Source of the DNA: Hymenopus coronatus
Taxonomy: Eukaryota > Arthropoda > Insecta > Mantodea > Hymenopodidae
Length of the DNA stretch: 64,000 nucleotides
Direction of reading: 5' to 3'
Assembly: GCA_030762935.1 (NCBI GenBank)
Contig: CM060895.1
Span: forward strand, 36,806,001 to 36,870,000
In this document: positions 53,211 through 64,000 of the stretch, one piece after another
How the letters are laid out: each line of letters starts with the position of its first letter
How positions within the stretch are numbered: position 1 is the stretch's first letter
The notes under the pieces: model-generated
The model's input: only the letters and a program-made list of their open reading frames with translations
The model's database searches: none
What the model was told of the DNA's origin: nothing
Translations under genes and position numbers: made by a program

Positions 53211-53976
53211 CCCCCGCCGCTGAATCCTTGCGCTTGACAGTTGGGAGTTAAGTTGGTACAACCGCAAATAACAGATGAAGAGCTTTACCCGTTTGACTCG
53301 CTGAACCAATCACAAAGCAGCATTCTGGTCGGTCCGTCAGACAACGAATCTATATCTCCAACCGCGTGCTCAGTTTGTGAACTAAACAACGTACGTTGAG
53401 TTGTTCTGTACAAGCTACGTACAATTCCTTGTTATTTATATGTGAATGTTATTTAGGTGTGGCGAGGGTGGACGCCGCTTCTGAAAGATGAACTTTAATC
53501 ATGTACACAAAATAATACGGAACGCACAGGAATTAGACGGAAACATAAATGAATGTGAACCACTAATGGTATCTTGGTGACGACGATGAAATTGACAATG
53601 ACGATGTTGCTTCAGAGAATGATGACGACGGACATTGGATGGAACTGAGTCACTAAAATTCCAAATATTGTTATACCTTTCTCTCATTGTAACGAGCTAT
53701 TTTGCATTAATTTGATCTGTATTGTAAATAAGTAACGTATGCTACGTACGTTATAGTATCACTGTTATTTTAATTAACATCAATAATAATTAGTTAGGTT
53801 CAGTATTGATCGGCATTAATTTATTATTTACATGCTTATTTTCGCCTTTACACACGATAGAGACATTTACTATCAGCTGTTGTTTACTAGCTACTTTGGC
53901 AACGCCGCAAAGACAGCATACCCAACTTTACGCGAAACCACCCGAACTGTCAAGTCCAAGGATTCAGCGGCGGGGG
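53211..53976. mobile_element. MITE-like DNA element with about 37-bp inverted repeats
   Basis: The left end CCCCCGCCGCTGAATCCTTG (53211-53230) continues CTTGACAGTT; the right end is its complement (53945-53976) with few mismatches. TATA lies immediately outside both ends. About 766 bp with no transposase and a small open frame only. The superfamily is not assignable; TATA or TA would be the target duplication. Confidence 0.8.
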
Positions 53977-54549
53977 TATAGCAACTGACTTGTTACTTGC
54001 GCTTATTTAACACTGCACCAACAGAATTATAACTTATGCATTTTTGCACTATTTGTTATGACATTAGTTATCGCAATTATTTTTTTATTAACAATCACAG
54101 AATTGCAATTCTCCTCTCTAGTTAAAAGGTTGATTATTTTCTCATTAATGCAGTTAAGGAGTTTAGCTCACGGGGAGCATGACACAAAAGTGAAAATAAA
54201 TCAGGTGTTGGAAAGGAAGGGTTTACCTCACTGGCCATCCAAAAGAATAGACAATTGCTGCAGCAACACCTGTTTCGTTTCAGGAAGCACGGATTTCCCA
54301 CGACTCCGGATGTTGTACCGTGTCAGATCATAAGCCATTGTCATTGTTGTGCACTTGAAAGCAGATGCCCCGAGGCTCTAACAAACCTTTCGTAATTACC
54401 TAAATAATCTCTGCATTGTGTTGCTTTACAAGCATGTGCTGTAAATATCTACCTGGCAAATTCCGTTCAACTTTACTCTCCGGTCAAGGTTTCTGTCATG
54501 TTATCATTTTATAATGACACATTGTAGTATACATTCTTCAATCTGTTAT
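53977..54549. other. Spacer, no supported feature
   Basis: The 91-codon frame at 54058-54333 begins with a hydrophobic stretch (TLVIAIIFLLTITELQFSSL) that looks like a chance AT-rich frame; no domain downstream. Confidence 0.3.
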
Positions 54550-55015
54550 AGTAAAAAATATCAGTCAAATATTTTAAAAGCAAGTTGTCGTGAGACAGCG
54601 TTGAAATTCTGTTCTCCCTGCATAACCCGGAAAGAGAAAAAAAGGGGAGGGGGAAAGTAGAATGGCTTTTTCATTTGCGTAAAGTATTATTATTGGAAAG
54701 TTTTAAAAAATAACAAGGAATTTGTCAGAAATGTTAACTCCACACATATGATGTATTTGACATAAATTGTGTGCTTTGAAAAGGTTTACATTTTTTGTCA
54801 TCTTCTACGGTTTACCAGTCAAGCAAGAGTTATTCAGAATGAAGAGAACTTCAGGGGCTATTCCCAGAAAATTAAATATATCTATACATTTCATTTGTAA
54901 TGAAAATATTTTAAATATATGGTACTTTAATTCAAATTTATAGATCCATTTTCAGAAAATCAAAAATGTTTCGAATAGTATTCCATGTGAAGGGCGTAGT
55001 TTCTTGTAGCTGTAT
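54550..55015 (-). repeat. Family A copy 33, fragment
   Basis: A minus fragment from AAATATTTTAAAAGCAAGTT to TTCCATGTGAAGGGCG; both ends missing. Confidence 0.75.
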
Positions 55016-55019
55016 TCCC

Positions 55020-55646
55020 TGTATCAGGTGTGTATGTGTGTGGAGAAGCATAGTTCAAAAACTAAATGAGTCTTAAATACCAAACTTAGTATTTAAGTTT
55101 AATATCTTCCAAGAATGTAACACGAAGATTTTCAAGAAAATCCTCCACCCCAAACTACTCTTTACATGGAAAAAAGTTTGGCAATTTTGCTTTTCTCAAA
55201 AGTTTCCTAACGATTTTGATTAAAATAGCGTATATTAAAGATATTTACACTACAAATAAAGTGCATATCTTGAATTTTCTGGGAGTAGTTTCCGAAGACT
55301 TGTTCATTCTGGATGAATGTTGCTGAATTTTGTATAACTGGCAAACCATAATAAGTAGACAACAAATTACTACACAATAAATGTAGATCTCATTAAAACA
55401 CACAACTTAGGGCAAAATCCCTGGATGAAAGTCTTTTATTAAATATATAAATAAAAGTTTATAAAATTAATTATATACACTAAAGAAAAACCAAATATTT
55501 TTTGTTGTAGAGTTGTGCGTTTCCGAGATATTCCTTGTTATTGGTTTGAATTTTAAGCTATGTAACTTTTCTCAAACGGGATCACCTTTCATTTCACCTC
55601 TCTTATTTTACTGGCAGTGCAAAGCGAACCGAGCTTCTATTGTATA
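55020..55646 (+). repeat. Family A copy 34, 5' part, split by a Tc1-like element
   Basis: A plus copy with CCAAACTTAGTATTTAAG and GATTTTCAAGAAAATCC. It is interrupted at 55647 and resumes at about 57214 (GATTCGACTATCGCTTTAGC), running to about 57340. Confidence 0.75.
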
Positions 55647-55648
55647 TA

Positions 55649-57213
55649 CAGGATGTTTGAAAAATACGGGGCATAATTTCAAGTATGTATTTCCCACATG
55701 TAGACAATCGAATTAGTTCATTATAACATGTGTCCGGAAATGCTTCATTTCCGAGTTATGGCCTTCACAACATTGAAATTCACTGGAACGTTTTTCTTTC
55801 CGCAGGTTGTTGTCATTACAGAAGATGTTCAAAATGTCCACCTCGTGCTTGAATACAGACCTCACATCGATGTCTCATTGACCTGCGAACACGATCCCAA
55901 ACTCCAGGAGTATTGCGTATGTCCTCACAACTTGCCACAATTCGATTTCGAAGGGATTCCAAATTCGGCACCGGAGACAAATAAACCAATGATTTTAAAT
56001 GGCCCCACAAGTAGAAATCGAGAGGGTTCAGATCAGGTGAGCGTGGAGGCCAAGCAATTGGGCCACCTCTACCTATCCATCGATCAGGAAACCTTCGATC
56101 TAAGTACCGGCGAGCCGTAAGACTGAAGTGTGCAGGAGCGCCATCATGCAAGAAGTGAATGTGTTGATGATTGATCAGTGGAGTGTCTTCGAAAACGTCA
56201 GGTATGGTGTTTTCCAGGAAGTTTGTGTACGCCTGCCCCGTAAGTCTGTTTACAAGTACATGGGGTCCAACTAATCGATCACCAATGATACCGGCCCACA
56301 TGCTGAGGGAGAACCGCACCTGGTGATGAGATACAACAGTTGCACGTGGGTTTTCATGCGACCATACATGCTGATTGTGGAAATTTGTTATGCCATCTCT
56401 TGTGAACTGTGCTTCACATGTAAATAATACGACGGCAGAAAAGTTCGGATTTACACCACACTGCTGCAAGAACCACTGACAGAACCTAACTCGTGCAGGG
56501 TAATCGCTGGTGACAGGGCCTGTACACGTTGCAAATGATAAGGATACAATTGATACTCGTTCAACAGTCTCCAGACAATCGTATGAGGAACATTGACTTG
56601 CAACGCTAACCGTCGTGTGCTGATAGAAGGAGTCCTGTCCACAGCCTCCAGAATCTCCTCCTGCAGTTCTGGAGTTGTAGATCTTGGTCGTCCCCTTCCC
56701 AAACCAGGAGAGGTGAATGTTCCATACTCGCACAGACGGGAATGGAGACGTACAAATGTCTTCCGATCTGGACATTGTCGCTGTGGGTACCTCTCCTGGT
56801 ACAAACGACGAGCCAGCGCAGCATTGCCGTCCGCCTTACCGTACATGAAGTGTATCTCTGCCAGCTCTTGATTTGAATGCATGTCGCACAGTCTTAACGC
56901 CTAAAGAACACTGAATGTAACCTTCCTCAGAATGAACTATCAGAGCGCCCTCCTAATGTCTCCTTTGACGGCAAAGACCTGCGGAAAGAAAAACGTTCCA
57001 GTGAATTCCAATGTTGTGAAGGCCATAACTCGGAAATGAAGCATTTCCGGACATGAACTATTTTGATTGTCTACAGGTGGGACTTTCAATGTTGTAAAGG
57101 CCATAACTCGGAAATGAAACATGTCCGGACACATGTTATAATGAACTATTTTGATTGCCTTCATGTGGGAAATACATACCTGAAATTATGCCCCGTATTT
57201 TTGTTTTTAAAAG
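55649..57213 (-). mobile_element. Tc1/mariner-superfamily element with long inverted repeats
   Basis: The left end CAGGATGTTTGAAAAATACG (after TATA) and the right end share about 110-150 bp inverted, including GGGGCATAATTTCA, TATGTATTTCCCACATG, TAACATGTGTCCGGA and TTCCGAGTTATGGCC. The right arm contains an extra direct copy of about 75 bp of this (57017-57090). It sits inside family A copy 34. The outermost right bases have decayed. Confidence 0.85.
55816..56882 (-). pseudogene. DUF4817/HTH-DDE transposase, disabled
   Basis: The start is the ATG at 56882 (MHSNQELAEIHFMYGKADGN). An N-terminal HTH comes first (residues about 5-60, DRKTFVRLHSRLCEYGTF), then a second HTH (STRRLALQVNVPHTIVWRLL). 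A frameshift near 56515 joins to YPARVRFCQWFLQQC. The DDE part follows: LFTCEAQFTRDG, where the first catalytic D is C, FLHDGAPAHFS with the second D, and SPDLNPLDFYLWGHLKS with the third. Forty-one residues separate the last two, unlike mariner (34). The C-terminus is CIQARGGHFEHLL. The enzyme class cuts and pastes DNA; this copy is inactive through the frameshift and the lost aspartate. Confidence 0.87.
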
Positions 57214-57340
57214 ATTCGACTATCGCTTTAGCCCTTATCTCCCTTCTACTTACAAAGAGGCGAGTAGTAAAGTAATTTCTCGATTAGCATGTTGTAGATA
57301 AAAGAATTGTCTTGGGTAAGAATAGTTTGAAAATATCAGA
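57214..57340 (+). repeat. Family A copy 34, 3' part
   Basis: GCTTTAGCCCTTATCTCCC, TCTACTTACAAAGAGGCGAG and TCTCGATTAGCATG match the 3' third of family A; the terminal hairpin is lost. Confidence 0.72.
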
Positions 57341-57726
57341 TTCTTAAAATAATTTTCAAGACAAAATGTTGCCTCTGACGATCAGCTTTAAACAAGCAGA
57401 AAAATGTTCCGTAGCCCTCAACGGAATTGCTCGTATGTAAACGAAGAGAAACGTCACGTCGAAGAGTCACGTGATAGTACGAGACTTGGTGATCGTCCAA
57501 TACTTGTTACGTGACCATCGCTCTGTGGGAATATTGTTACCTCCTTGCCATGCGTCATGTGGACAAATAGCGCGCGGAGACATTGTAAAGGTGTCGGCAG
57601 CAGAATGGTACGTGCGCAACATGTACACACAACGTAGCAGGAGAATGTCAAATGCCAAAAATCCATCCTGTTCAACCAGCATCAGCTACCACGTATACAG
57701 AAGGGGTATAGGGTACAGAATCGGAT
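57341..57726. other. Spacer, no supported feature
   Basis: It contains GTCACGTGA and TTACGTGAC about 40 bp apart. Overlapping open frames on both strands at 57454-57737 have no domain. Confidence 0.35.
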
Positions 57727-57940
57727 CCCGGTGGTAGCGCAGCTGCGTTCCAGGCGGGAGACCTGGGTTCGATTCCCAGCATTTTTCCCCGCTGGGAGTC
57801 CTGGTCCGGTGTGCACTCAGTCTCATGAGGTCCCTGGGGGGTCAATTGAGGCGCTATTTGTTGAAGTAGCGCCTCCAGGTCATGAGAACCGCATTAACGG
57901 GCCGGGGGGTTCGAGGTGCTGACCCCATCCATAACATCTG
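57727..57940 (+). mobile_element. SINE6, tRNA-derived
   Basis: The head CCGGTGGTAGCGCAGCTGCG (A-box-like TGGTAGCGCAG) is followed by GACCTGGGTTCGATTCCCAG (B box). The GC-rich body includes GGGTCAATTGAGGCGC and the local inverted repeat GAGGCGCTA...TAGCGCCTC at about 57850-57874. Only one copy is in the window, so the 3' limit is uncertain. Confidence 0.72.
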
Positions 57941-58671
57941 TCATAGATCGAGATGGGGAACGCAGCGTAGGTCAAGGTTCGTTGTGAGCTGTCGTGCCAT
58001 GGAGTTATTGTTACTAAAACAAACCTTGCAGTTTCGACTACGACAATTGGAATTATGTTGTATTAAATTAAAAATAAATGAGGAAACAGATAAATAATGT
58101 ATATAAATAATATAATTTATTAAAATCGACGCATAATACAAAAATAGATAAGTTGTAACTGTTTACAGTGACATTAGTAGCGTTGGAAAAGCAATTAACT
58201 CGAAGTCATAGTAGGGAAGGCAATTAAGTTCCGGAATTTCAGTAACCAAGAATTCCATTAGCTCAAGTTAATGAAGATTGTACCTTCTAAACTCTAAAGG
58301 CTGTTCGAAAGTCAATATAGATTATTCCTCTGAAATTAGCAAAAGTAAGGGATTATTAGATTTAGCAGTCAAATAAAATGAAGAATATGTGTCAGATGTT
58401 GAAATGAACTATAAAATTTGGCAACGTAGATCTATGGTGGGGTAATATGATGTAGGTCAGACTGTATTTCCAAAATTCAGTTACTCTGAGTCTCTTGGCA
58501 CTTCTTGCGCTTCAACACTCTGCTGCAGATTTTACAAGTTACGGAAGTGAAACTGTGATCGGTAGCTCAGTGGTAGGCTTATGAACCGTTTAGCGGTGAT
58601 CGGAAAGGTCACATTAACTTGAATCCGTTTACTTCATTACGAAAACAAACTTCGCCTTCAATATAAAGTGT
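57941..58671. other. Spacer with a weak tRNA-like piece
   Basis: TGATCGGTAGCTCAGTGGTA at about 58556-58576 resembles a SINE A box, but no B box follows at the right distance. No gene seen. Confidence 0.3.
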
Positions 58672-59516
58672 TTACTTTCTCTACACGTACGATACACATA
58701 CTTTATAGAGAAGGTATTGAACTCCACTAAACATTCAATTCCGAGATTTCACCGAAAATATACGTTTCAGGAACCCTACAACAAAAGAAAGCATTTTCAA
58801 AAAGACCGTGTGTGTGTGTGTGTGTCCGTGTCCACGATAACTCAAAAACGAAAAGTCCGTAAAATACCAAACTTGGTATTTAAGTTTAGTATCTTCTAGG
58901 GATGCGACACGACGATTTTGAGAAAAATCCCCCCACCCCAAATTACCCTTTCACATGGAAAAATTTCTAAATTGTTGATTTTCTTAAAAATGGCTCTAAA
59001 GATTTTAATTAAAATATCGTATATTAAAGATATTTACCTGACAAATAAAGTGTAAATCTTCAATTTCCTGGGAATAGCCTTTGAAGACTACTTTATTCAG
59101 GATGAATTTTACGGAATTTTGCGTAACTGCTAAACCGTAAGAGATGGAAAAAAACTTTATCACACAAAAAATGTAGAGCACCTTAAAACACACAATTTAT
59201 GTCATATATATTTTTTGTGGAGTATGTCGTTTTTGAGATATTCCTTGATTTTGATTTCATCTTTAAAAAACATAATTTTCTAATACAGGAATGTGTCAAC
59301 TCCTGTCCGTACGAACAAAGGAATAGCAACCACCTTTTGACTATCACTTTAACCTATGGTACTCCCTTATTTCGCTTCTACTTACAAGGAAGCAAGCAAT
59401 AAGACTATTTCTGCTAATTTTTTCTTGAATAGCGTAAAGTAAAAAGTAAGCTTTTTAACAATAATTCTTTGCAGAGCTGTAGAAAAAGTCATGTGAGTGG
59501 AATGCATCAGATTTTT
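58672..59516 (+). repeat. Family A copy 35, full length
   Basis: It runs from ACTTTCTCTACACGTACGAT to GGAATGCATCAGATTTTT, with a GT tract at 58807-58825 and the internal palindrome at about 58866-58885. Confidence 0.92.
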
Positions 59517-60119
59517 ATACTCGAATTTAGCAGTTTAATGTGTGACAGTTAAAATTTCTCGTGCATAGATATACAGAACAGTTCAATTCTTCATCATCAA
59601 ATTTCTGCAGTATTTTCAGCAACTCTTGGTTCAAAGCAAGTGACGGAATCAGACCAACGGTACAACCAGTTTTGCTTTTCAGCGAATAACTAAACAGCTT
59701 TCTATTCGTACACAAATCTCTCAAATGAAAACGTTACAATACTACTATTGGCAAGCAGCGAAGTGTTTTTTAAGAGTGAGTTTAATTGTCCAATTGTTCA
59801 TAAAAGGAATTCCACTATGAAGAAATAAGTTCTTAAATTTGAAAATATGTTTACTGCCTATCGCTAAAGTCAAAACATGTGTAACACAATATTTAATATA
59901 TTTAACTTAGACTGTCCACAGCGGCAAGTTGCCTGACAAGTATGGCAAATGAGGCTGCGTTCGAGGTAGTTATGAAAACATTTATTGGATAATGACAATT
60001 ATTATTATTATTTACTGTTACTAGTATTATTATCATCGTCACTATGATAATTTAGGCGAGTAATAATTTCGTGTTAGTTGTGACCTCATGACAGAAGAAC
60101 CTAATTTTACAAACAAAAA
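59517..60119. other. Spacer, no supported feature
   Basis: The 65-codon minus frame at 59527-59724 has no domain; an ATT-rich simple tract lies near 60000-60035. Confidence 0.35.
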
Positions 60120-61085
60120 AAGATTATTACTCTTTCCACACAATAATAATCGAGCTAAACATTAACAGAAAGTTCTTATTACTTAATTCCTTATAAGTAG
60201 AAGGACACTAGGCTAAAGTGATACCCAGATGATTTAAAAGCTATATCGTTATGCAGTTGTCATTACAGATCGCTTCTTTGCTTGGCCAGGAGTAAATTAA
60301 AACAAAAGAAAAACGGACACTTTCTGCCTGAGAAATATAATCTTTTAAAATCTTTGTTACAATTTGTTCTTGTAGCTTAATTTTATATAGTTATTATAAC
60401 GTATTGTAAATGATTTTTGTAAAACTCATAACATTTTCTGTAACAACCCCTAAACATATTTTATTCTGTCTCACTAGGCAAACTCATTTATGAGTTGAGT
60501 CAAACTAATAAATAAAATTCTTTACATTTGAAAACAAATAACAAGGAATATCTCGGAAACGGTTACCTCCACAACAAAAACGTAAAGCACATAAATCGTG
60601 TGTTTTGCCGAGATCTACACTTTTTGTGTTGTAAGTTTTGTCTATCTCTTATGATTTAGCAGCTAAGCAGAATTCGGCAAAATTCATCCAGAGTAAAGAT
60701 GTCTTCAGGGGCTATTCTCAGAAAGTTCAAGATATACTTTTTAATTGGGATATAAATATCTTTAATATACGGGATTTTAATCAAAATCGTTAGAGACATT
60801 TTTGAAAATATCTACATTTTCTAACTTTTTTCCATGTAAAGCTTGTTTGGGATGCGGGGATTTTTCTCAAAATCTTCGCGTCCTATACCTATAAGAATTA
60901 AACTTATACTAAGTTTGGTATATTACTGACTTTTCATGTTTCTGACACATGACAAGCCAACACATGGAGCTTCTTCTGAAAATACTTTTTTTTATACGTA
61001 AGGACCCCATAGCGTCTATTTCCGGTGAGATCTCAGTATAGAATTTTTAGGTGGAATGCAATACTTTCTCTATACACTATGTACA
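60120..61085 (-). repeat. Family A copy 36, with a 190-bp insert
   Basis: A minus copy from AATAATCGAGCTAAACATTA to CTATACACTATGTACATG. It is interrupted at about 60340-60535. Confidence 0.8.
60340..60535 (+). other. Possible retroelement 3' tail inside family A
   Basis: A segment foreign to family A ending AACTAATAAATAAAATTC, which looks like a 5'-truncated LINE tail with an AATAAA signal. The duplication ATCTTTTAAAAT / TTCTTTACATTTG is not convincing. Confidence 0.4.
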
Positions 61086-61442
61086 TGTCATGCTTAATTA
61101 ACACTTTTACTGCCATAGATTAGTATATATGTTTAAGTTTGTTTAACAAAAATTAGAGATATAAAATGCACTCTAATATACATTAGGCTTTATATACGAG
61201 TATTACATTTTATCAGCAAGCTTTCAGCTTTTTATCACATTTGTCTTACATGAGAATTTTATTCAGACATTTCTTTTCTTCAACATTTCTGAAATGTTAT
61301 GTCACTGAAAATATTGTTTTCATATTCACAGCTCTTTAACAATCGATATTTCTTTACCACATAGTCAAGTAAAAGTCAAGGGTAAAATGGTTTGTGGGTC
61401 ATAATGGAAGATAAACAAGTAACAATAAATGGAAGTGCAAAA
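61086..61442. other. AT-rich spacer
   Basis: No feature recognised. Confidence 0.4.
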
Positions 61443-62221
61443 TGACTTTCTCTACATCTCTGCAACAATTTATTGTTAAAAAGCTTATGCTTCTATTTAC
61501 TTCATGCTAATCAAGAAAAAAAATTAGTAGAAATAGTCTTATCACTTGCTTCCTTTTAAGTAGAAACGAAACAAGGGAGTACCATAGGTTAAAGTGATAA
61601 TCAAAAACTGGTTGCTATGTGACTGAAGTTCCTTTGTTTGTATGGACAGGAGTAGACAAATTCCTGTAAGAGAAAATTATGTTTTTGCAAACTGAAACCA
61701 AAAACAAGGAATATCTAAAAAACAACCAACCCCGGGAAAAATGTATATAACATAAATGATGTGCTTTAATGTGCTTTACATTTTTGTGTGGTAAGTTTTT
61801 GTGTATCTCTTACGGTTTAGCAGCTACGCAAAATTCCGTAAAATTGATCCAGAATGAAGTGGTCTTCAGAGGCTATTCCCAAAAAATTCAAGATATACAT
61901 ATTATTTGTCAGGTAAATGTCTTTAATATACGATATTTTAATCAAAATTGTTAAAGCCATTTTTAAAAGTTTTCGAAAAAATTTCCATATAAAGCGTAGT
62001 TGGGGGGGGGGATTGGACAGCAAGCTCAAAAACGAAAAGAACGTTAAATACCAAAGACACACACACAGACACAAACACGGACATTTTTCTGAAAATTCTT
62101 TTTTGGGGGGGATTCAGGGGGACCCAAAACATGTATTTCCGGTCAAATCTCGATATCAAATTTTGGATGCAATACAATACCTTCTCTATACACTATGTAC
62201 ATAGTAAGTGTAGAGAAAGTA
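61443..62221 (-). repeat. Family A copy 37
   Basis: A minus copy starting at TGACTTTCTCTACATCTCTG, so the outer hairpin (TCTGATGTG...CACA) is missing. It ends AGTAAGTGTAGAGAAAGT plus AAAAA. The region around the internal palindrome is deleted. Confidence 0.88.
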
Positions 62222-63364
62222 AAAATCGATATAGTCTTGCGTTATCTAAACCAAAATAAAGAATAAAGCTGCATATCCCGAATTAAGAATAGCAGTTTAA
62301 TTTCCCTGTTCTCTCTCTTTTTTTATTATTATTATTATTTTAAACAGTACCGGAGTCTGAACAGGACCCCGGCGCTGTATCCCCGTTTACACCCCCCCCT
62401 AAATTTACTGTATGATTACTGGTTACCCACGATCCCCTACCCACGAAGCACCAAAGCGAGCGAGCGTGGCCATGGGGACCGGCTCTTGAGAGCAACGAGT
62501 TGGCGGGCTTCTGCAATAAAGTAAAGAGGGTTGCGGCCTCAAAGGGAGAGCATTTCTCGACCAGGGTAAAGCCGAGCCGATACAACAGATCCCGTAGAGG
62601 AAGTGATTTATACTTTGACGTTTTGGTACAGAATTTGTTTAGATATACTACAATCGGAAAACCCTTGCACGTTTCTAACATTTGCTTCTACGTGATTAAA
62701 TGTTTGTTTCCAGCTATTTCCTATCAGAAAGCTATTTGAGATTTTATGACCGATTGAAGTCAAAATTTCACCTCCAGTGTTGCTTAAAAAGGTTTTGATT
62801 TTACCAAGACTAATGACCATGAAGATAAACTGAGAAGAAATATTCGCAGATTTAAAATTTCTTTCTCTCGACAATTTCTGAAGTGGTGATCGTTATCAAC
62901 AATTTCACAAGAAAATAGAAAAGTGTGCGTTTCTATCCCAAGAATTTGTCAAGATATTTAAGGTGACGATTTCAATTTTGAATTAAAGGACAAAAGTCTA
63001 AAGAATGACATTTTGTAATAGCAAAATGAATATGATGCCAGAAACAATTTACCCAATAATTCCACATTAAAAACATACAAGATGCTAAATTATTTAAAAT
63101 TTAAATAATTGTATATACTCTATTGTATCTAAGTATACTTCGTATTTGTATTTCTCAAATTTAACATGTAATGACTTAAATAAAATTTGACGAAGCCATG
63201 AATTTATAAACACTTTGAAATTCTATTCTTGCTATTTATCCATTAATATGAATCCAAGTTGTAACCTCCTAACGTGACTACATGATATAATGTGATCAAA
63301 CTGAAGAATAAAACGCTATTCTATTCTAAATGGCAATATATTATCTTCCTGGTATAATATAAAA
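62222..63364. other. Spacer with (ATT)n tract
   Basis: An ATT microsatellite at about 62323-62339 and a C-run near 62391. The minus frame at 62340-62681 (113 codons) has no recognisable domain. AATAAAACGCTATTCTATTC near 63309 could be a LINE tail but is too short to call. Confidence 0.35.
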
Positions 63365-64000
63365 AATATCTGATGTTTTCCATTCACATGACTTTGTCTA
63401 CAACTCTGCAACAAATTATTGTTAAAAAGCTTATGCTTCTATTTGCTTCATGATAATCGAGAAAAAATTAGCAGAAGTAGACTTATTACTTGCTTCCTTA
63501 TAAGTAGAAGCGAAATAAGGCAGCACCACAGGTTAAAGTGATAGTTAAAAGCTGGTTGCTATGTGATTGAAGTTCCTTTGTTTGTGTGGACAGGAGTTGA
63601 CAAATTCCTGTATAAGAAAAGTATAATTTTTTTAAAGCTTAACCCAAAAACAAGGAATATCTCAAAAACACGAAAAAAATTCATATAGAATAAACTGTGT
63701 GTTTTAACGTGCTCTACATTTTTATTGTGGTTAAGTTTTTGTCCATCTCTAACGGTTTAGCAATTAAATTTTCGTAAAATTCATCCAGGATGGTCTTCAG
63801 AGGCTATTCCTAAAAAATTCAAGATATACATTTTATTTCTCTTTAATATACGATACTTTTTATTTTAGAAAATCAAAAATTTTGAAAAGTTTTCCATTAA
63901 AGGGTAATTGGGGGTGGTGGGATTTTCTTGAAAATCTTCGTGTCGCATCCTTGGAAGATACCAAACTTAAATACCAGGTTTGGTATTTAACAGTCTTTTC
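63365..64000 (-). repeat. Family A copy 38, runs off the window
   Basis: A minus copy starting near AAATATCTGATGTTTTCCA (hairpin slightly decayed). It has all blocks down to CCAGGTTTGGTATTTAACAG at the window edge. Confidence 0.9.

Noticed and set aside
54058..54333. Possible membrane protein or signal peptide (hydrophobic N-terminus)
   Set aside because: The hydrophobic run comes from AT-rich sequence; no domain follows and no splice or promoter context could be supported.
1..64000. A defence system, biosynthetic cluster or endogenous virus
   Set aside because: No polymerase, capsid, helicase, toxin or biosynthetic enzyme sequence was recognised outside the retrotransposon and transposase remnants.

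Overview
The window is intergenic DNA of a eukaryote, almost certainly an arthropod and most likely an insect. The reasons are the element types: a Jockey-type non-LTR retrotransposon, several mariner/Tc1 relatives, a DUF4817-type transposon derivative, a hAT element with 8-bp target duplications, many tRNA-derived SINEs, and AT-rich spacers with GT, AT, CT and TAA microsatellites. I cannot name the species. I found no host protein-coding gene, no intact tRNA or rRNA gene, and nothing prokaryotic (no operons, ribosome-binding sites or CRISPR). The regions most like coding sequence are dead or dying transposon genes.

The dominant component is one interspersed non-coding family, called family A here. 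I traced about 38 full or partial copies, roughly 24 kb by hand-drawn edges, on both strands. In the + orientation a copy starts ACTTTCTCTACACGTAC. It then has an imperfect palindrome around ACTATGTACATAGT, a (GT)n tract, an internal palindrome (AAATACCAAACTTGGTATTT), a region ending CTACTTACAAGGAAGCAAG, a second hairpin (ATGTG, 7-nt loop, CACAT), and ends ACATCAGA next to a T-run. Copies are nested in each other, and SINEs, a Tc1-like transposon and a LINE are nested in them.

Layout. 0-7 kb: family A with SINEs 1, 2 and 4. 7.77-8.66 kb: foldback derivative of a DUF4817 transposon. 8.8-12 kb: family A, SINE5, SINE2. 12.27-13.72 kb: hAT element inside SINE3, itself holding a LINE fragment. 14-17 kb: family A with nested SINEs. 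17.23-22.88 kb: 5.65-kb Jockey-like LINE on the minus strand, inserted in SINE4, which is inserted in family A, with target duplications at both levels. 23-31 kb: dense family A. 31.6-32 kb: LINE tail. 32.3-33.4 kb: decayed mariner. 34.15-35.07 kb: 60-bp tandem array flanked by inverted repeats. 36.9-38.1 kb: mariner. 39.5-40.1 kb: LTR/promoter-like segment. 41-43 kb: family A. 45.96-49.27 kb: 209/258-bp satellite with higher-order structure. 51.53-52.80 kb: mariner. 53.21-53.98 kb: MITE-like element. 55.65-57.21 kb: Tc1/mariner-superfamily element with long inverted repeats. 57.7 kb: SINE6. 58.7-64 kb: family A.

The elements interact by nesting and parasitism: SINEs need LINE machinery in trans, and the foldback, MITE and hAT derivatives need transposase in trans. 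The observations I would follow up are the hairpin-ended T-tract-targeting family A, a satellite whose monomer looks like a tRNA-derived SINE, the foldback element that could make self-targeting double-stranded RNA, and the 132-bp minisatellite inside the Jockey ORF1. Element boundaries were read by eye and may be off by tens of bases except where target duplications are quoted.
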